Below are positions 8,795 through 16,342 of a DNA stretch of 30,342 nucleotides, piece after piece. Below the pieces are notes generated by a model that had not been told where the DNA came from, made no database searches, and saw only the letters and a list, made by a program, of their open reading frames with translations. The stretch covers positions 1 to 30,342 of IMG/VR virus record IMGVR_UViG_3300007509_000039; one strand, written 5' to 3'. Each line of letters starts with the position of its first letter. Position 1 is the stretch's first letter. The translations under genes were made by a program, and so were the position numbers. The DNA is from a virus.

Positions 8795-9438
8795 AACTAA
8801 TTACAGAAATAGTTGAAGATGTCGAAATTTTAACAGAGGGCAACGCTAAAGGTGGTAAAGACTACAAGATTAGAGGTGTCTTTATGCAGGCGGATATCAA
8901 GAACCGTAACGGTCGAGTTTATCCAGTTGACACTTTGTCAAATGAAGTTAAACGATATACAACAGAATTTATCAATAAGAAAAGAGCTTTCGGCGAACTG
9001 GGGCATCCTGATGGACCCACAGTTAATCTCGAAAGAGTTTCTCATATGATAACTAGTCTTAAACCAGAAGGAAAGAACTTCATTGGTGAGGCTAAAATAA
9101 TGGATACTCCTTATGGCAAAATCGTCAAGAATTTAATTGACGAGGGCGCACAGTTGGGTGTATCTTCAAGAGGTATGGGTTCCATTCAACAATCGAATGG
9201 AAGAGGCGTTGTTGGTAAAGATTTTTATCTCGCAACAGCAGCTGATATTGTCGCAGACCCGTCAGCGCCAGATGCTTTCGTTGAAGGCATTATGGAAGGC
9301 AGAGAATGGATATGGGACAATGGCGTACTGAAAAGTAAAACCGTTGAAGAATACAAAGAAGAAATAGAAAAAGCAAGAAGTCGTGAGTTGGCTGAAGTCA
9401 AATCAAAAGTTTTTGCTGATTTTATGTCTAAATTGTAA
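8791..9438 (+). CDS. 21: Prohead maturation protease, gp21
   Basis: 215 residues (T4 gp21 is 212). This serine protease sits inside the prohead core and cleaves scaffold and capsid proteins after hydrophobic-X-Glu motifs. The fold signature is clear: 'GELGHPDGP' supplies the catalytic His (His72) and 'GVSSRGMGS' the catalytic Ser (Ser125 or Ser126), with an acidic 'DIVADPSAPDA' downstream. 'DIKNRNGRVYP' near residue 35 is a family signature. A good GGAGA Shine-Dalgarno lies inside the previous gene. A possible pseudoknot begins 5 bases after the stop codon. Confidence 0.95.
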   Translation: MKLITEIVEDVEILTEGNAKGGKDYKIRGVFMQADIKNRNGRVYPVDTLSNEVKRYTTEFINKKRAFGELGHPDGPTVNLERVSHMITSLKPEGKNFIGEAKIMDTPYGKIVKNLIDEGAQLGVSSRGMGSIQQSNGRGVVGKDFYLATAADIVADPSAPDAFVEGIMEGREWIWDNGVLKSKTVEEYKEEIEKARSRELAEVKSKVFADFMSKL

Positions 9439-9443
9439 AAAAA

Positions 9444-9481
9444 TACGCAAAAAACCATCAATGCGTACGGCTTGAGATGGT
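9444..9481 (+). promoter_or_regulatory. Candidate compact H-type RNA pseudoknot 3' of gp21
   Basis: Two perfect 6-bp complementarities interleave: TACGCA (9444-9449) with TGCGTA (9462-9467), and ACCATC (9454-9459) with GATGGT (9476-9481). Loops would be 4, 2 and 8 bases, which is feasible for an H-type pseudoknot; the two stems could instead be mutually exclusive hairpins. The element starts 5 bases after the gp21 TAA and ends 6 bases before a late promoter. It has no T-run, so it is not a standard terminator. Confidence 0.5.
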
Positions 9482-9487
9482 AATTTG

Positions 9488-9495
9488 TATAAATA
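9488..9495 (+). promoter_or_regulatory. T4-type late promoter element upstream of gp22
   Basis: Exact TATAAATA. With the last A as -6, +1 falls at 9501, exactly the first base of a perfect 6-bp hairpin with a CCAA tetraloop (AATTAA 9501-9506 with TTAATT 9511-9516). A strong AAAGGAG (9528-9534) precedes the gp22 ATG at 9540. Confidence 0.85.
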
Positions 9496-9539
9496 ATTAT
9501 AATTAACCAATTAATTAATTTTTTAATAAAGGAGACCGA

Positions 9540-10583
9540 ATGTCTGAAACCGAAGTTAACAAAGAAGTAGAATTAGATGAGGCACAAAACGCACCTATTA
9601 AGGATGCGGTCGCTTCTGAACCTGCTCACCTTCAAAACGACGCTGAAGATTTGGGTGCACCAGTAGTTAAGCCTACTGATAGTAACCCTGACTCAACGAA
9701 AAAGGTTAAAAAAGCATCAGACCCAGCACTCAAAAACGCAAAAGATGGTTCTTTAGATAAAGATAACAAACCATCTGCGATTGCTGATGAAGTAGAAACT
9801 GAGGACGAAGTAATTGCCGAAGATTCTACTGACGAAGTAGAGATTGATTTGTCTGATGATGTTAAGGCACTAGTTTCATCTGACGCTGACTTATCTGAAG
9901 ATTTTAAAGATAAGGCTGCGACAATTTTTGAAACTGCTGTTAAGACTAGAATCAAAGAACAGACGAAAATCCTAGAAGCACAGTATGAAGAAAAACTTGC
10001 ATCTGCTACTGAAACAGTAAAAGAAGCTATGGTCGAGAAAGTCGATTCATATCTAAACTATGTTGTTGAAGAATGGATGAAAGAGAATGAGCTTGCAGTT
10101 GAAAGAGGTATTCGTACCGAAATCGCTGAAGATTTCATTACTGGACTTAAAGGACTTTTCAAAGAACATTATATTGATGTTCCTGAAGAAAAATACAATG
10201 TACTAGAAGATTTAACTGACCAAGTTAAAGAATTGGAAGGCAAACTTAACGAACAGATTGAGAAAAATGTCAATCTTTCTAAGGATGTTTCTGAATCAAA
10301 TAGAGAAAAACTAATCGCTTCCGTATCTGCTGATTTGGCAGAAACAGAAAAAGAGAAGTTTGCTTCTATGGCTGAGAATGTTGAATATGATAGTGCAGAG
10401 AAGTTCCAGGAGAAATTAGAAACTATTAAGGAATCTTATTTTCCTAAAACAAAAATAGAAGAAACTGCATCTGGTGATGAAGTTGACTCTGTGGCGGCGA
10501 ATATACCTGCTGACGCTGGTACATCCGATGCTATGGCTGCATATACGGCCGCTATTTCAAAAAATCTTAATGCTTTAAAGTAA
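9540..10583 (+). CDS. 22: Prohead scaffold/core protein, gp22
   Basis: 347 residues, longer than T4 gp22 (269), highly charged and strongly acidic. The first 110 residues or so are low-complexity (Asp/Glu/Ser/Lys), followed by a long helical, coiled-coil-prone region of about 180 residues ('FETAVKTRIKEQTKILEAQY', 'DLTDQVKELEGKLNEQIEKN') and a C-terminal 'AAYTAAISKNLNALK' typical of T4-like scaffold proteins, where the tail contacts the capsid protein. The gene lies between the protease and capsid genes, as in T4. Cleavage by gp21 during maturation is expected from the family. A late promoter and a strong Shine-Dalgarno precede it. Confidence 0.93.
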   Translation: MSETEVNKEVELDEAQNAPIKDAVASEPAHLQNDAEDLGAPVVKPTDSNPDSTKKVKKASDPALKNAKDGSLDKDNKPSAIADEVETEDEVIAEDSTDEVEIDLSDDVKALVSSDADLSEDFKDKAATIFETAVKTRIKEQTKILEAQYEEKLASATETVKEAMVEKVDSYLNYVVEEWMKENELAVERGIRTEIAEDFITGLKGLFKEHYIDVPEEKYNVLEDLTDQVKELEGKLNEQIEKNVNLSKDVSESNREKLIASVSADLAETEKEKFASMAENVEYDSAEKFQEKLETIKESYFPKTKIEETASGDEVDSVAANIPADAGTSDAMAAYTAAISKNLNALK

Positions 10584-10625
10584 TAAGAGTGATAACAATT
10601 AAAAATAAATAAAAAGGAGAGATAA

Positions 10626-11972
10626 ATGTATCTTACTGAAAATTTACAAGAAAAGTGGCAGCCAGTATTAGAGCATCCAGATTTGCCAAAAATCGAAGAT
10701 TCTTATAAGCGTGCTGTTACTACTGTTATTCTTGAGAATCAAGAAAAAGCAGTAAGGGAAGATGCTCAGTTTATGTCTGAAGCTGCACCAGCTAACTTTG
10801 CTGGTACACACGGCGGCGCACCTGCTGGTAGCGTTCAAAACTGGGACCCTGTACTAATCTCGTTAGTACGAAGAGCGATGCCTAACTTAATCGCTTATGA
10901 TATCTGTGGCGTTCAACCAATGACAGGACCTACTGGTCTTATCTTTGCAATGAAATCTCGCTACGGTACACAAGCTGGTGCTGAGGCATTATTTAACGAA
11001 GCTGACACAGACTTTGGCGCTAGGGACGCTGCTGGTGGTTCTGGTTCTCCAGATGCACACGCTGGTACTAACCCTGCGACATTGAATGATAGTCCATCTG
11101 CTGGTACTTATACTACTGGTTCTGGATTTACTACGCTTCAGGGTGAAACATTAGGTGACGGAACTGATGAGTTTGCTGAAATGGCTTTCTCAATCGACAA
11201 AGTTACTGTAACTGCTAAGACAAGAGCTTTGAAAGCAGAGTACACAATGGAACTTGCTCAAGACCTTAAAGCAATTCACGGCTTAGACGCTGAAACTGAA
11301 CTTGCTAACATCTTGTCAAGTGAAATTCTTGCTGAAATCAACCGTGAAGTAGTTCGTACAATCTATTCACACGCTAAGGCGGGTGCTCAGGTTAATACTA
11401 CTACTGCTGGTATCTTCGACCTTGACACAGACTCAAATGGTCGCTGGTCAGTTGAGAAGTTCAAAGGACTTCTTTACCAACTAGAAAGAGATGCTAATGC
11501 GATTGGTCAGTTAACTCGTAGAGGAAAGGGTAACCTAATCATCTGTTCTGCTGATGTTGCTTCTGCACTTCAAATGGCTGGTGTATTAGACTACGCTCCT
11601 GCACTTTCAACTAACTTGAATGTTGATGACACAGGCAATACTTTTGCTGGTGTACTTAATGGCAAGTTTAAAGTGTATGTTGACCCATATAGTGCGAATG
11701 TAGCTGCAAGTCAATTCTATGTTGCTGGTTATAAGGGTACTTCACCATATGACGCTGGTTTATTCTACTGCCCATATGTTCCATTACAAATGGTTCGTGC
11801 AGTTGGACAAGACAGTTTCCAACCAAAAGTTGGATTTAAGACTCGTTACGGAATCGTGCAAAATCCATTTGCAACTTCTGATGGTGACGGTGCTGTTGAT
11901 AATTCAGGCGCAGTTGCGGCTGGAAAAGCTAACTTATACTACAGACGAGTTAAAGTTACTAACATCATGTAA
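10626..11972 (+). CDS. 23: Major capsid protein, gp23
   Basis: 448 residues (T4 gp23 is 521; marine relatives are commonly shorter). HK97-fold capsid subunit. Family landmarks: N-terminal delta domain, then 'WDPVLISLVRRAMPNLIAYD' near residue 75, 'GVQPMTGPTGLIFAMKSRY' near 96, 'KTRALKAEYTMELAQDLKA' near 200, and 'EILAEINREVVR' near 235. 'MSE/A' at residues 50-53 is a plausible gp21 cleavage site (hydrophobic-X-Glu), which would remove about 52 residues. A strong AAAAAGGAG Shine-Dalgarno lies just before the ATG. Transcription stops at the strong terminator 20 bases downstream. Codon choices are richer in GC than in the accessory genes, as expected for a highly expressed gene. Confidence 0.97.
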   Translation: MYLTENLQEKWQPVLEHPDLPKIEDSYKRAVTTVILENQEKAVREDAQFMSEAAPANFAGTHGGAPAGSVQNWDPVLISLVRRAMPNLIAYDICGVQPMTGPTGLIFAMKSRYGTQAGAEALFNEADTDFGARDAAGGSGSPDAHAGTNPATLNDSPSAGTYTTGSGFTTLQGETLGDGTDEFAEMAFSIDKVTVTAKTRALKAEYTMELAQDLKAIHGLDAETELANILSSEILAEINREVVRTIYSHAKAGAQVNTTTAGIFDLDTDSNGRWSVEKFKGLLYQLERDANAIGQLTRRGKGNLIICSADVASALQMAGVLDYAPALSTNLNVDDTGNTFAGVLNGKFKVYVDPYSANVAASQFYVAGYKGTSPYDAGLFYCPYVPLQMVRAVGQDSFQPKVGFKTRYGIVQNPFATSDGDGAVDNSGAVAAGKANLYYRRVKVTNIM

Positions 11973-11991
11973 TCTACTCACAGAGAGTACG

Positions 11992-12021
11992 AAAAAAGAC
12001 ACCTTCGGGTGTCTTTTTTTT
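11992..12021 (+). terminator. Strong intrinsic terminator after gp23
   Basis: A 12-base arm AAAAAAGACACC (11992-12003), a UUCG-type tetraloop (12004-12007) and GGTGTC followed by eight T (12008-12021). GACACC/GGTGTC forms a 6-bp core extended by A:T pairs. Because the A and T tracts are symmetrical it may work in both directions. It closes the late head transcription unit. Confidence 0.95.
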
Positions 12022-12036
12022 GTCTGCTGGAACTCT

Positions 12037-12044
12037 TATAAATA
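12037..12044 (+). promoter_or_regulatory. T4-type late promoter directly abutting the gp3-like start codon
   Basis: Exact TATAAATA beginning 15 bases after the terminator T-run. With its last A as -6, +1 is 12050, the A of the ATG of the next gene, so the transcript would be leaderless. No Shine-Dalgarno lies between. Confidence 0.8.
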
Positions 12045-12049
12045 GTATT

Positions 12050-12649
12050 ATGACAACGACAAATGTACAAACTAGAGAACCGTCTAAAATGGACTATGCA
12101 AGTCCTATTCAGTTTAGGTTCAAAATATCAAAACTACCAGAAGTAGAATTTTTTATACAGACGGTAAATCTTCCTGGCATTTCTATAGGCTCGGCAACTG
12201 TGCCAACCCCTCTTTATGATTTTCCTGTTCCTGGAGATGAGATTTCTTTTCAAAGTTTAGATGTATCGTTTCTTGTAGACGAAAATTTGAACAATTATAA
12301 AGAATTGCACGACTGGATATCAGGTTTAGGATTTGGAAAATCACATCAACAATTTGCAGATTTACAAGCAACTTCTGAGGATAGATTTCCTGGTTCAACA
12401 AAAGGTTCTCTTGTTGCTGGCGTAGAAATACCTGCACCGCTTTCTGAAGGTGGTATATACTCAGACGCTACATTAACGATTTTAAATAGTAAAAATATCG
12501 CTAAAACTGAAGTAAGATTTCAGAATGTTTTTCCAACATCTATTGGCTCACTATCATACAATGTACAAGCAAGTGATGTAGATTATTTAAAAGCACAGGC
12601 GAGTTTTTCTTATTTAAACTATGATATAGTGCAGATTTCTACTACATAA
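12050..12649 (+). CDS. 3: Tail completion / tube terminator protein, gp3-like
   Basis: 199 residues from the ATG at 12050; an upstream TTG at 12020 is open in frame but would read through the late promoter, so it is rejected. The product resembles tail-tube-fold proteins: 'FFIQTVNLPGISIGSATVP' near residue 38, 'FQSLDVSFLVDENLNNYKEL' near 68, then 'HDWISGLGF'. The combination 'PGI...P...D..V.F.VDE.L..' followed by a 'W(I/M)' helix recalls T4 gp3, the hexameric cap on the tail tube, and in marine T4-like phages gp3 lies between gp23 and uvsY, as here. gp54 or another gp19-fold paralogue is the main alternative. Confidence 0.75.
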   Translation: MTTTNVQTREPSKMDYASPIQFRFKISKLPEVEFFIQTVNLPGISIGSATVPTPLYDFPVPGDEISFQSLDVSFLVDENLNNYKELHDWISGLGFGKSHQQFADLQATSEDRFPGSTKGSLVAGVEIPAPLSEGGIYSDATLTILNSKNIAKTEVRFQNVFPTSIGSLSYNVQASDVDYLKAQASFSYLNYDIVQISTT

Positions 12650-12652
12650 CCC

Positions 12653-12681
12653 TTGACAAAATCACTAAAAGGTGATATAAT
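12653..12681 (+). promoter_or_regulatory. Consensus sigma70-type promoter for uvsY
   Basis: TTGACA (12653-12658), 17-bp spacer, TATAAT (12676-12681). Predicted +1 near 12688 leaves a 22-base leader before the uvsY ATG with only a weak Shine-Dalgarno (CTGGA). Host-polymerase early transcription is expected. Confidence 0.9.
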
Positions 12682-12709
12682 AGCTACACTATAAACAACT
12701 GGATATACT

Positions 12710-13138
12710 ATGACGCTAGAGGAATTGCAAGAGTCGGTTGACAGAGATTTCAAATTAGATGACACCGAACTCGATTCAGAATCAATCAAAATACCCCTAC
12801 TTCACAACAAATACTTACAACATTTCAATAAGTTTTCTTTATTATTAAAGAAAGCGGAATATGACCGTAAGGTTCTTGCTAGAGAAAAGTGGGAATATTA
12901 CACAGGCAAAGCAGACGCTTCAGTATATCGAGAAAAGCCATTTGATTTGAAAATATTAAAATCTGATGTTCACATCTATATGGACTCGGATGAAGAATTA
13001 CAACGAGCAGACCAAAAAGAAGCATACTTAAAACAAGTGGTAAACTATCTCGAACAAGTATTACGAAGTATAAACACTCGAAACTTCATAATTAAAAACG
13101 CAATAGAGTGGAAAAAATTCACTAGTGGAGCAATATAA
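12710..13138 (+). CDS. uvsY: Recombination mediator, UvsY
   Basis: 142 residues (T4 UvsY is 137). UvsY loads the UvsX recombinase onto gp32-coated single-stranded DNA. 'MTLEELQESVDRDFKLDDTE' at the N-terminus parallels the T4 opening 'MRLEDLQEELKKD'; the mid-region 'LAREKWEYYTGKADASVY' matches the family's 'Lys...YY.G..D' motif; and 'LRSINTRNFIIKNAIEWKKF' matches the C-terminal 'I..R.F.IK......F' helix. It has its own sigma70 promoter. The stop overlaps the next ATG by one base. Confidence 0.92.
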   Translation: MTLEELQESVDRDFKLDDTELDSESIKIPLLHNKYLQHFNKFSLLLKKAEYDRKVLAREKWEYYTGKADASVYREKPFDLKILKSDVHIYMDSDEELQRADQKEAYLKQVVNYLEQVLRSINTRNFIIKNAIEWKKFTSGAI

Positions 13139-13743
13139 TGGAACATTACAAATTATTTCCTACACATCTTTTTGTATTTGATGATTTTTATAAACATGAT
13201 GTGGCCGCTATGAAAAAATATATTTCAGACCTATGGGATAAAAGAGATTATGATAATAATTGGCAGACTAAATCTGCTGATTTACACAAGCAACCAGAAT
13301 TTGCCAATTTAGCTAAAGATATTATTACTGAAAATAAAACAATAATTAGTAAAGTTTTAAAATATTATGCAAAAGATATTGTTATAACTGATATGTGGGC
13401 AAATGTATTAAAGCCTGGAGAAATGCATCCACCTCATACTCATTCTAATAATTTTTTGAGTGGTGTTTGGTATTTAGAATCAGACGGTAGTGCTGGTATA
13501 TTTTTTAAGGATCCAAGGGGCGAAGCAGATGTATTTGTTCCTAGAAAATCGGAAGCGAATACAGAAAATTCAAATATTATATCCTTTGTTTCATTGACAA
13601 ACAGAGCGATAATATTTCCTTCTTGGTTTCAACATTGGGTTCCTATTAATCATTCCAAGAAAAATCGCATAAGTATTGCCTGGAATATACAAATAAAAGG
13701 ACAAGTAGGAGAACATCATGAATTCCAATCAGCAAGTTTCTGA
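13138..13743 (+). CDS. 2-oxoglutarate/Fe(II)-dependent oxygenase (I)
   Basis: 201 residues. A double-stranded beta-helix oxygenase that would use Fe(II), O2 and 2-oxoglutarate. Visible signature: 'HPPHTHSNN' at residues 97-105 gives the first iron ligands (His100/His102 with a nearby polar residue), 'FPSWFQHWV' supplies the distal His166, and Arg177 is placed to bind 2-oxoglutarate. It resembles the 'putative 2OG-Fe(II) oxygenase' family common in marine T4-like phages; the substrate is unknown (protein, nucleotide or lipid are possible). The ATG shares a base with the uvsY stop, and the 3' end overlaps the next oxygenase by 26 bases. Confidence 0.85.
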   Translation: MEHYKLFPTHLFVFDDFYKHDVAAMKKYISDLWDKRDYDNNWQTKSADLHKQPEFANLAKDIITENKTIISKVLKYYAKDIVITDMWANVLKPGEMHPPHTHSNNFLSGVWYLESDGSAGIFFKDPRGEADVFVPRKSEANTENSNIISFVSLTNRAIIFPSWFQHWVPINHSKKNRISIAWNIQIKGQVGEHHEFQSASF

Positions 13744-14275
13744 TTATATCTACTACTATCCAAAGGTTTTAGATAGTAATATATGTAATAATATCATAAA
13801 CTATTTCGATAAAAACGCCAAATGGGCAACATCTACATTTTCAACAGCATATAAAAATACTGGTACATCACAAGTTACAATGGACGAATATTGGATTAAG
13901 TCTAAAGATGAATACTATAATGATTTGAAAAGTGGATTTGAACAATCAGTCAATGATTATGTTAGTGTTTTTGATAAAATTAAAATACAAGCATACACTC
14001 AATTTAGAATCAATCGTTATGGCGAAGGCGGTTTTATGAATACTCATATTGATAATATACATTATAGTCATGGTCAACAACAAGGATATCCTCACCTCAC
14101 ATCTTTAATCTTTTTAAATGATGACTATGAGGGTGGTGAATTTGTTTTATGTGGTGAGCCTTTGGAAATTAAGCAAGGGGCTGCTGTTGTTTTTCCTTCT
14201 AATTTTATGTACCCACACGAAGTTAAAAAAGTAATAAAAGGGATTCGATTTAGTGTAATGACATGGATAATCTAG
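13718..14275 (+). CDS. 2-oxoglutarate/Fe(II)-dependent oxygenase (II), prolyl-4-hydroxylase type
   Basis: 185 residues. The His-X-Asp iron motif is 'HID' at residues 110-112, the distal ligand His167 lies in 'YPHEVKKV', and Arg177 ('GIRFSVMTW') would hold 2-oxoglutarate. 'QFRINRYGEGGFMNTHID' and 'LTSLIFLNDDYEGGEFVL' are typical of the prolyl-4-hydroxylase-like subgroup, distinct from the upstream oxygenase. The start is a strong AGGAG-preceded ATG inside the end of that gene, so the two are translated together. Substrate unknown. Confidence 0.88.
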   Translation: MNSNQQVSDYIYYYPKVLDSNICNNIINYFDKNAKWATSTFSTAYKNTGTSQVTMDEYWIKSKDEYYNDLKSGFEQSVNDYVSVFDKIKIQAYTQFRINRYGEGGFMNTHIDNIHYSHGQQQGYPHLTSLIFLNDDYEGGEFVLCGEPLEIKQGAAVVFPSNFMYPHEVKKVIKGIRFSVMTWII

Positions 14276-14276
14276 T

Positions 14277-15755
14277 ATGGATACTCTTATCATTGAAAAG
14301 AAAGATGAGGTGTATCTTACGATTGAATGTGACCCAAATGTTCAGCGTGAGATTTCAGAATTTTTTACCTTTTATGTTCCAGGATATAAATTTATGCCCT
14401 CGTTCCGCAATAGAATGTGGGACGGAAAGATAAGATTATTCTCTCAGAAGTATAAAGAAATATATTTTGGATTGTTCCCATACATCAAGGCGTTTGCAGA
14501 AGAGCGTGGTTATAATATAGTTTGTGGTGATGGTGTCAACATTGATAATAAAGTCAATAAAGATATTGTTAAAAAATTTGCAAACAGTTTAGGTCAATCT
14601 TTTGAGGCTAGAGATTATCAGATTGATGCAATTTATCATAGTTTAAGATTTAATAGAGCATTATTATTAAGTCCGACTGCAAGTGGTAAGTCATTTATCA
14701 TTTATGCTCTTATTCGATACTATACTCATCTATTAAAAGATAACCCGAAGAATAGATGTTTATTGATTGTACCTACAACATCTTTAGTAGAGCAAATGTA
14801 TACTGATTTTCAATCGTATGGTTGGAATGTAGAAAACAATTGTCATAGATTGTATAGTGGATATTCTAATGTAACAGATAAGAAAGTTTTAATATCTACA
14901 TGGCAAAGTTTACACAGATTGCCGAAAGAATATTTTGACCAGTTTGGTGTTGTGTTTGGTGATGAAGCACATTTATTTAAAGCAAAATCATTAACTGAAA
15001 TAATGACTAAGTTGGTTGATTGTAAATATCGTATCGGATTGACAGGCACATTGGACGGCGCCTTGACTCATAAACTTGTATTAGAAGGATTGTTTGGTGC
15101 TGTCAATAAAGTTACATCAACTAAAAAACTGATAGACAAAAAACAACTATCGAATTTGGCCGTCCGTTGTTTGATTTTAAAACACACAGAAGAAAATGCC
15201 AAAATAGTTTCAAAAGGAAAGTATCAAGACGAGATTGATTATCTAGTCAGTAGCAAATCACGACAAAATTTTATTCGTAACCTAGCGATTAAATTAAAAG
15301 GTAATACTTTAGTTTTGTTTCAGTTAGTAGAGAAACACGGTAAAAATTTATATAAATTGATATATGAAAAAGCAGACGAAAATCGAAAAGTTTTTTATAT
15401 TTTTGGTGGAGTAGAAGCAGATGAAAGAGAATCAATAAGAGGTATAGTAGAAAAAGAAAATAATGCGATTATTGTAGCAAGTTATGGAACATTTTCTACT
15501 GGTATTAATATTAAAAATCTACATAATATTGTATTTGCTAGTCCATCTAAAAGTAGAATAAGAAATTTACAATCTATTGGTCGTGGATTAAGACTAGGAG
15601 ATAACAAAATTAATGCAGCTTTATATGATATTGCTGACGATTTAACATATAAATCAAGAGAAAATTACACATTAAAACACTTTCAAGAAAGAATAAACAT
15701 TTACACAGAAGAAGAATTTGACTATGAAATACACAATATACAACTGAAGGAATAG
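14277..15755 (+). CDS. uvsW: UvsW superfamily II helicase
   Basis: 492 residues (T4 UvsW is about 500). An RNA-DNA and branched-DNA helicase that unwinds R-loops, so that late replication shifts to recombination-dependent initiation. Domains: an N-terminal DNA-binding region (residues 1-100), Q-type 'RDYQ' at 112-115, Walker A 'SPTASGKS' at 132-139, 'DEAH' at 229-232, 'GLTGTL' (motif III) near 254, 'SYGTFSTGINIKNL' (motif V) and 'QSIGRGLRLG' (motif VI) near residue 430. It starts one base after the previous stop. Confidence 0.94.
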   Translation: MDTLIIEKKDEVYLTIECDPNVQREISEFFTFYVPGYKFMPSFRNRMWDGKIRLFSQKYKEIYFGLFPYIKAFAEERGYNIVCGDGVNIDNKVNKDIVKKFANSLGQSFEARDYQIDAIYHSLRFNRALLLSPTASGKSFIIYALIRYYTHLLKDNPKNRCLLIVPTTSLVEQMYTDFQSYGWNVENNCHRLYSGYSNVTDKKVLISTWQSLHRLPKEYFDQFGVVFGDEAHLFKAKSLTEIMTKLVDCKYRIGLTGTLDGALTHKLVLEGLFGAVNKVTSTKKLIDKKQLSNLAVRCLILKHTEENAKIVSKGKYQDEIDYLVSSKSRQNFIRNLAIKLKGNTLVLFQLVEKHGKNLYKLIYEKADENRKVFYIFGGVEADERESIRGIVEKENNAIIVASYGTFSTGINIKNLHNIVFASPSKSRIRNLQSIGRGLRLGDNKINAALYDIADDLTYKSRENYTLKHFQERINIYTEEEFDYEIHNIQLKE

Positions 15756-15762
15756 ATAAATA
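15755..15762 (+). promoter_or_regulatory. Late-promoter-like element (7/8 match) abutting the next start codon
   Basis: GATAAATA differs from the late consensus TATAAATA only in the first base. Its spacing to the downstream ATG (5 bases) is identical to that of the exact element at 12037, and the intervening bases are nearly the same (GTAGT against GTATT), so +1 would again be the A of the ATG at 15768. Confidence 0.5.
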
Positions 15763-15767
15763 GTAGT

Positions 15768-16226
15768 ATGGAGACAATAAACGAACCCAATCATCCAACC
15801 GATTACAGAATAGCTAAGTTGATGGACGGAAGTCTGGTAATGGGAACTATTTCTGTTGACGACAATCATATGAGAATTGAAAATCCGTTAGAACTGACAA
15901 CAATTCCTCGTATGACGGAGTTTGGCCTGAAAGAAGATACAACATTATCAAAATGGATTCCATTCACTAGCGATAGCGAATTCGTTGTTACAAAAGACAA
16001 AGTGGTTGTTATATCTTTAGCAACTGTTGAATTAGCACACTTTTATGAAGTTGTATTGAATAAAATGAAAGTTGATGCTAAAAACGCCAGACCACCTTTA
16101 ACACCAGAGGACATTGATAGAATATTAGATATTGCTGAAGAAATGGATAATGCAGAGTTTATGAGAGATGATGAACCACATGATATGATTGGTGGACATA
16201 CAATAGAATCAAAAACATTTCATTAA
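15768..16226 (+). CDS. Conserved small protein of unknown function after uvsW
   Basis: 152 residues. The N-terminal half ('RIAKLMDGSLVMGTISVDDN', then 'HMRIENPLELTTIP') has the short-strand pattern 'L.DG..V.G.I......I.NPL' of Sm-like (LSm/Hfq-type) beta barrels; the C-terminal half is acidic and helical ('EDIDRILDIAEEMDNAEFM'). If the Sm-like reading is right, an RNA- or protein-binding role is possible, but I cannot confirm the fold. It lies 12 bases after uvsW. A possible Shine-Dalgarno (AAGGA at 15747-15751) is too far (about 16 bases) for good use, which fits the leaderless promoter proposed above. Confidence 0.75.
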   Translation: METINEPNHPTDYRIAKLMDGSLVMGTISVDDNHMRIENPLELTTIPRMTEFGLKEDTTLSKWIPFTSDSEFVVTKDKVVVISLATVELAHFYEVVLNKMKVDAKNARPPLTPEDIDRILDIAEEMDNAEFMRDDEPHDMIGGHTIESKTFH

Positions 16227-16241
16227 AATGAGCTTTGGCTC
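16226..16241 (-). terminator. Possible weak minus-strand terminator
   Basis: Read on the minus strand: GAGC, loop CAAA, GCTC, then A and four T. The stem is only 4 bp. It lies about 30-45 bases downstream of the predicted +1 (16272) of the minus-strand promoter at 16279-16307, so it could end a very short RNA; most polymerases would probably read through. Confidence 0.3.
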
Positions 16242-16278
16242 TATAGCTAAGCTTACTCTCACCCTAACTACATAGGTG

Positions 16279-16307
16279 ATTATACACTACTTTTTAGAGC
16301 CTGTCAA
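16279..16307 (-). promoter_or_regulatory. Consensus sigma70-type promoter on the minus strand (antisense to the uvsW operon)
   Basis: On the minus strand, TTGACA (16307-16302), 17-bp spacer, TATAAT (16284-16279): a perfect match in both hexamers and spacing. Predicted +1 is near 16272. It points toward the 3' end of the gene at 15768-16226 and uvsW. No minus-strand gene with credible coding character follows. It is divergent to the gp55 promoter, with the two -35 boxes 35 bases apart. The 183-base gap 16227-16409 is occupied by this promoter, the weak hairpin and the gp55 promoter. Confidence 0.75.
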
Positions 16308-16342
16308 GCGATTATTCCAAATAATTTATTTTCAGCATATGC

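Noticed and set aside
10604-10611. AATAAATA before gp23 as a late promoter
   Set aside because: It differs from TATAAATA at the first base, and the predicted +1 at 10617 would cut through the Shine-Dalgarno, so gp23 is more likely read from the gp22 promoter.
12020-12049. N-terminal extension of the gp3-like frame from a TTG at 12020
   Set aside because: It would translate the terminator T-run edge and the late promoter TATAAATA; the ATG at 12050 sits at the predicted +1.
15610-15869. Minus-strand ORFs opposite the uvsW end as products of the antisense promoter
   Set aside because: They are shadows of uvsW and the next gene, lack Shine-Dalgarno sequences and have no protein-like composition; a non-coding antisense RNA is the better reading.
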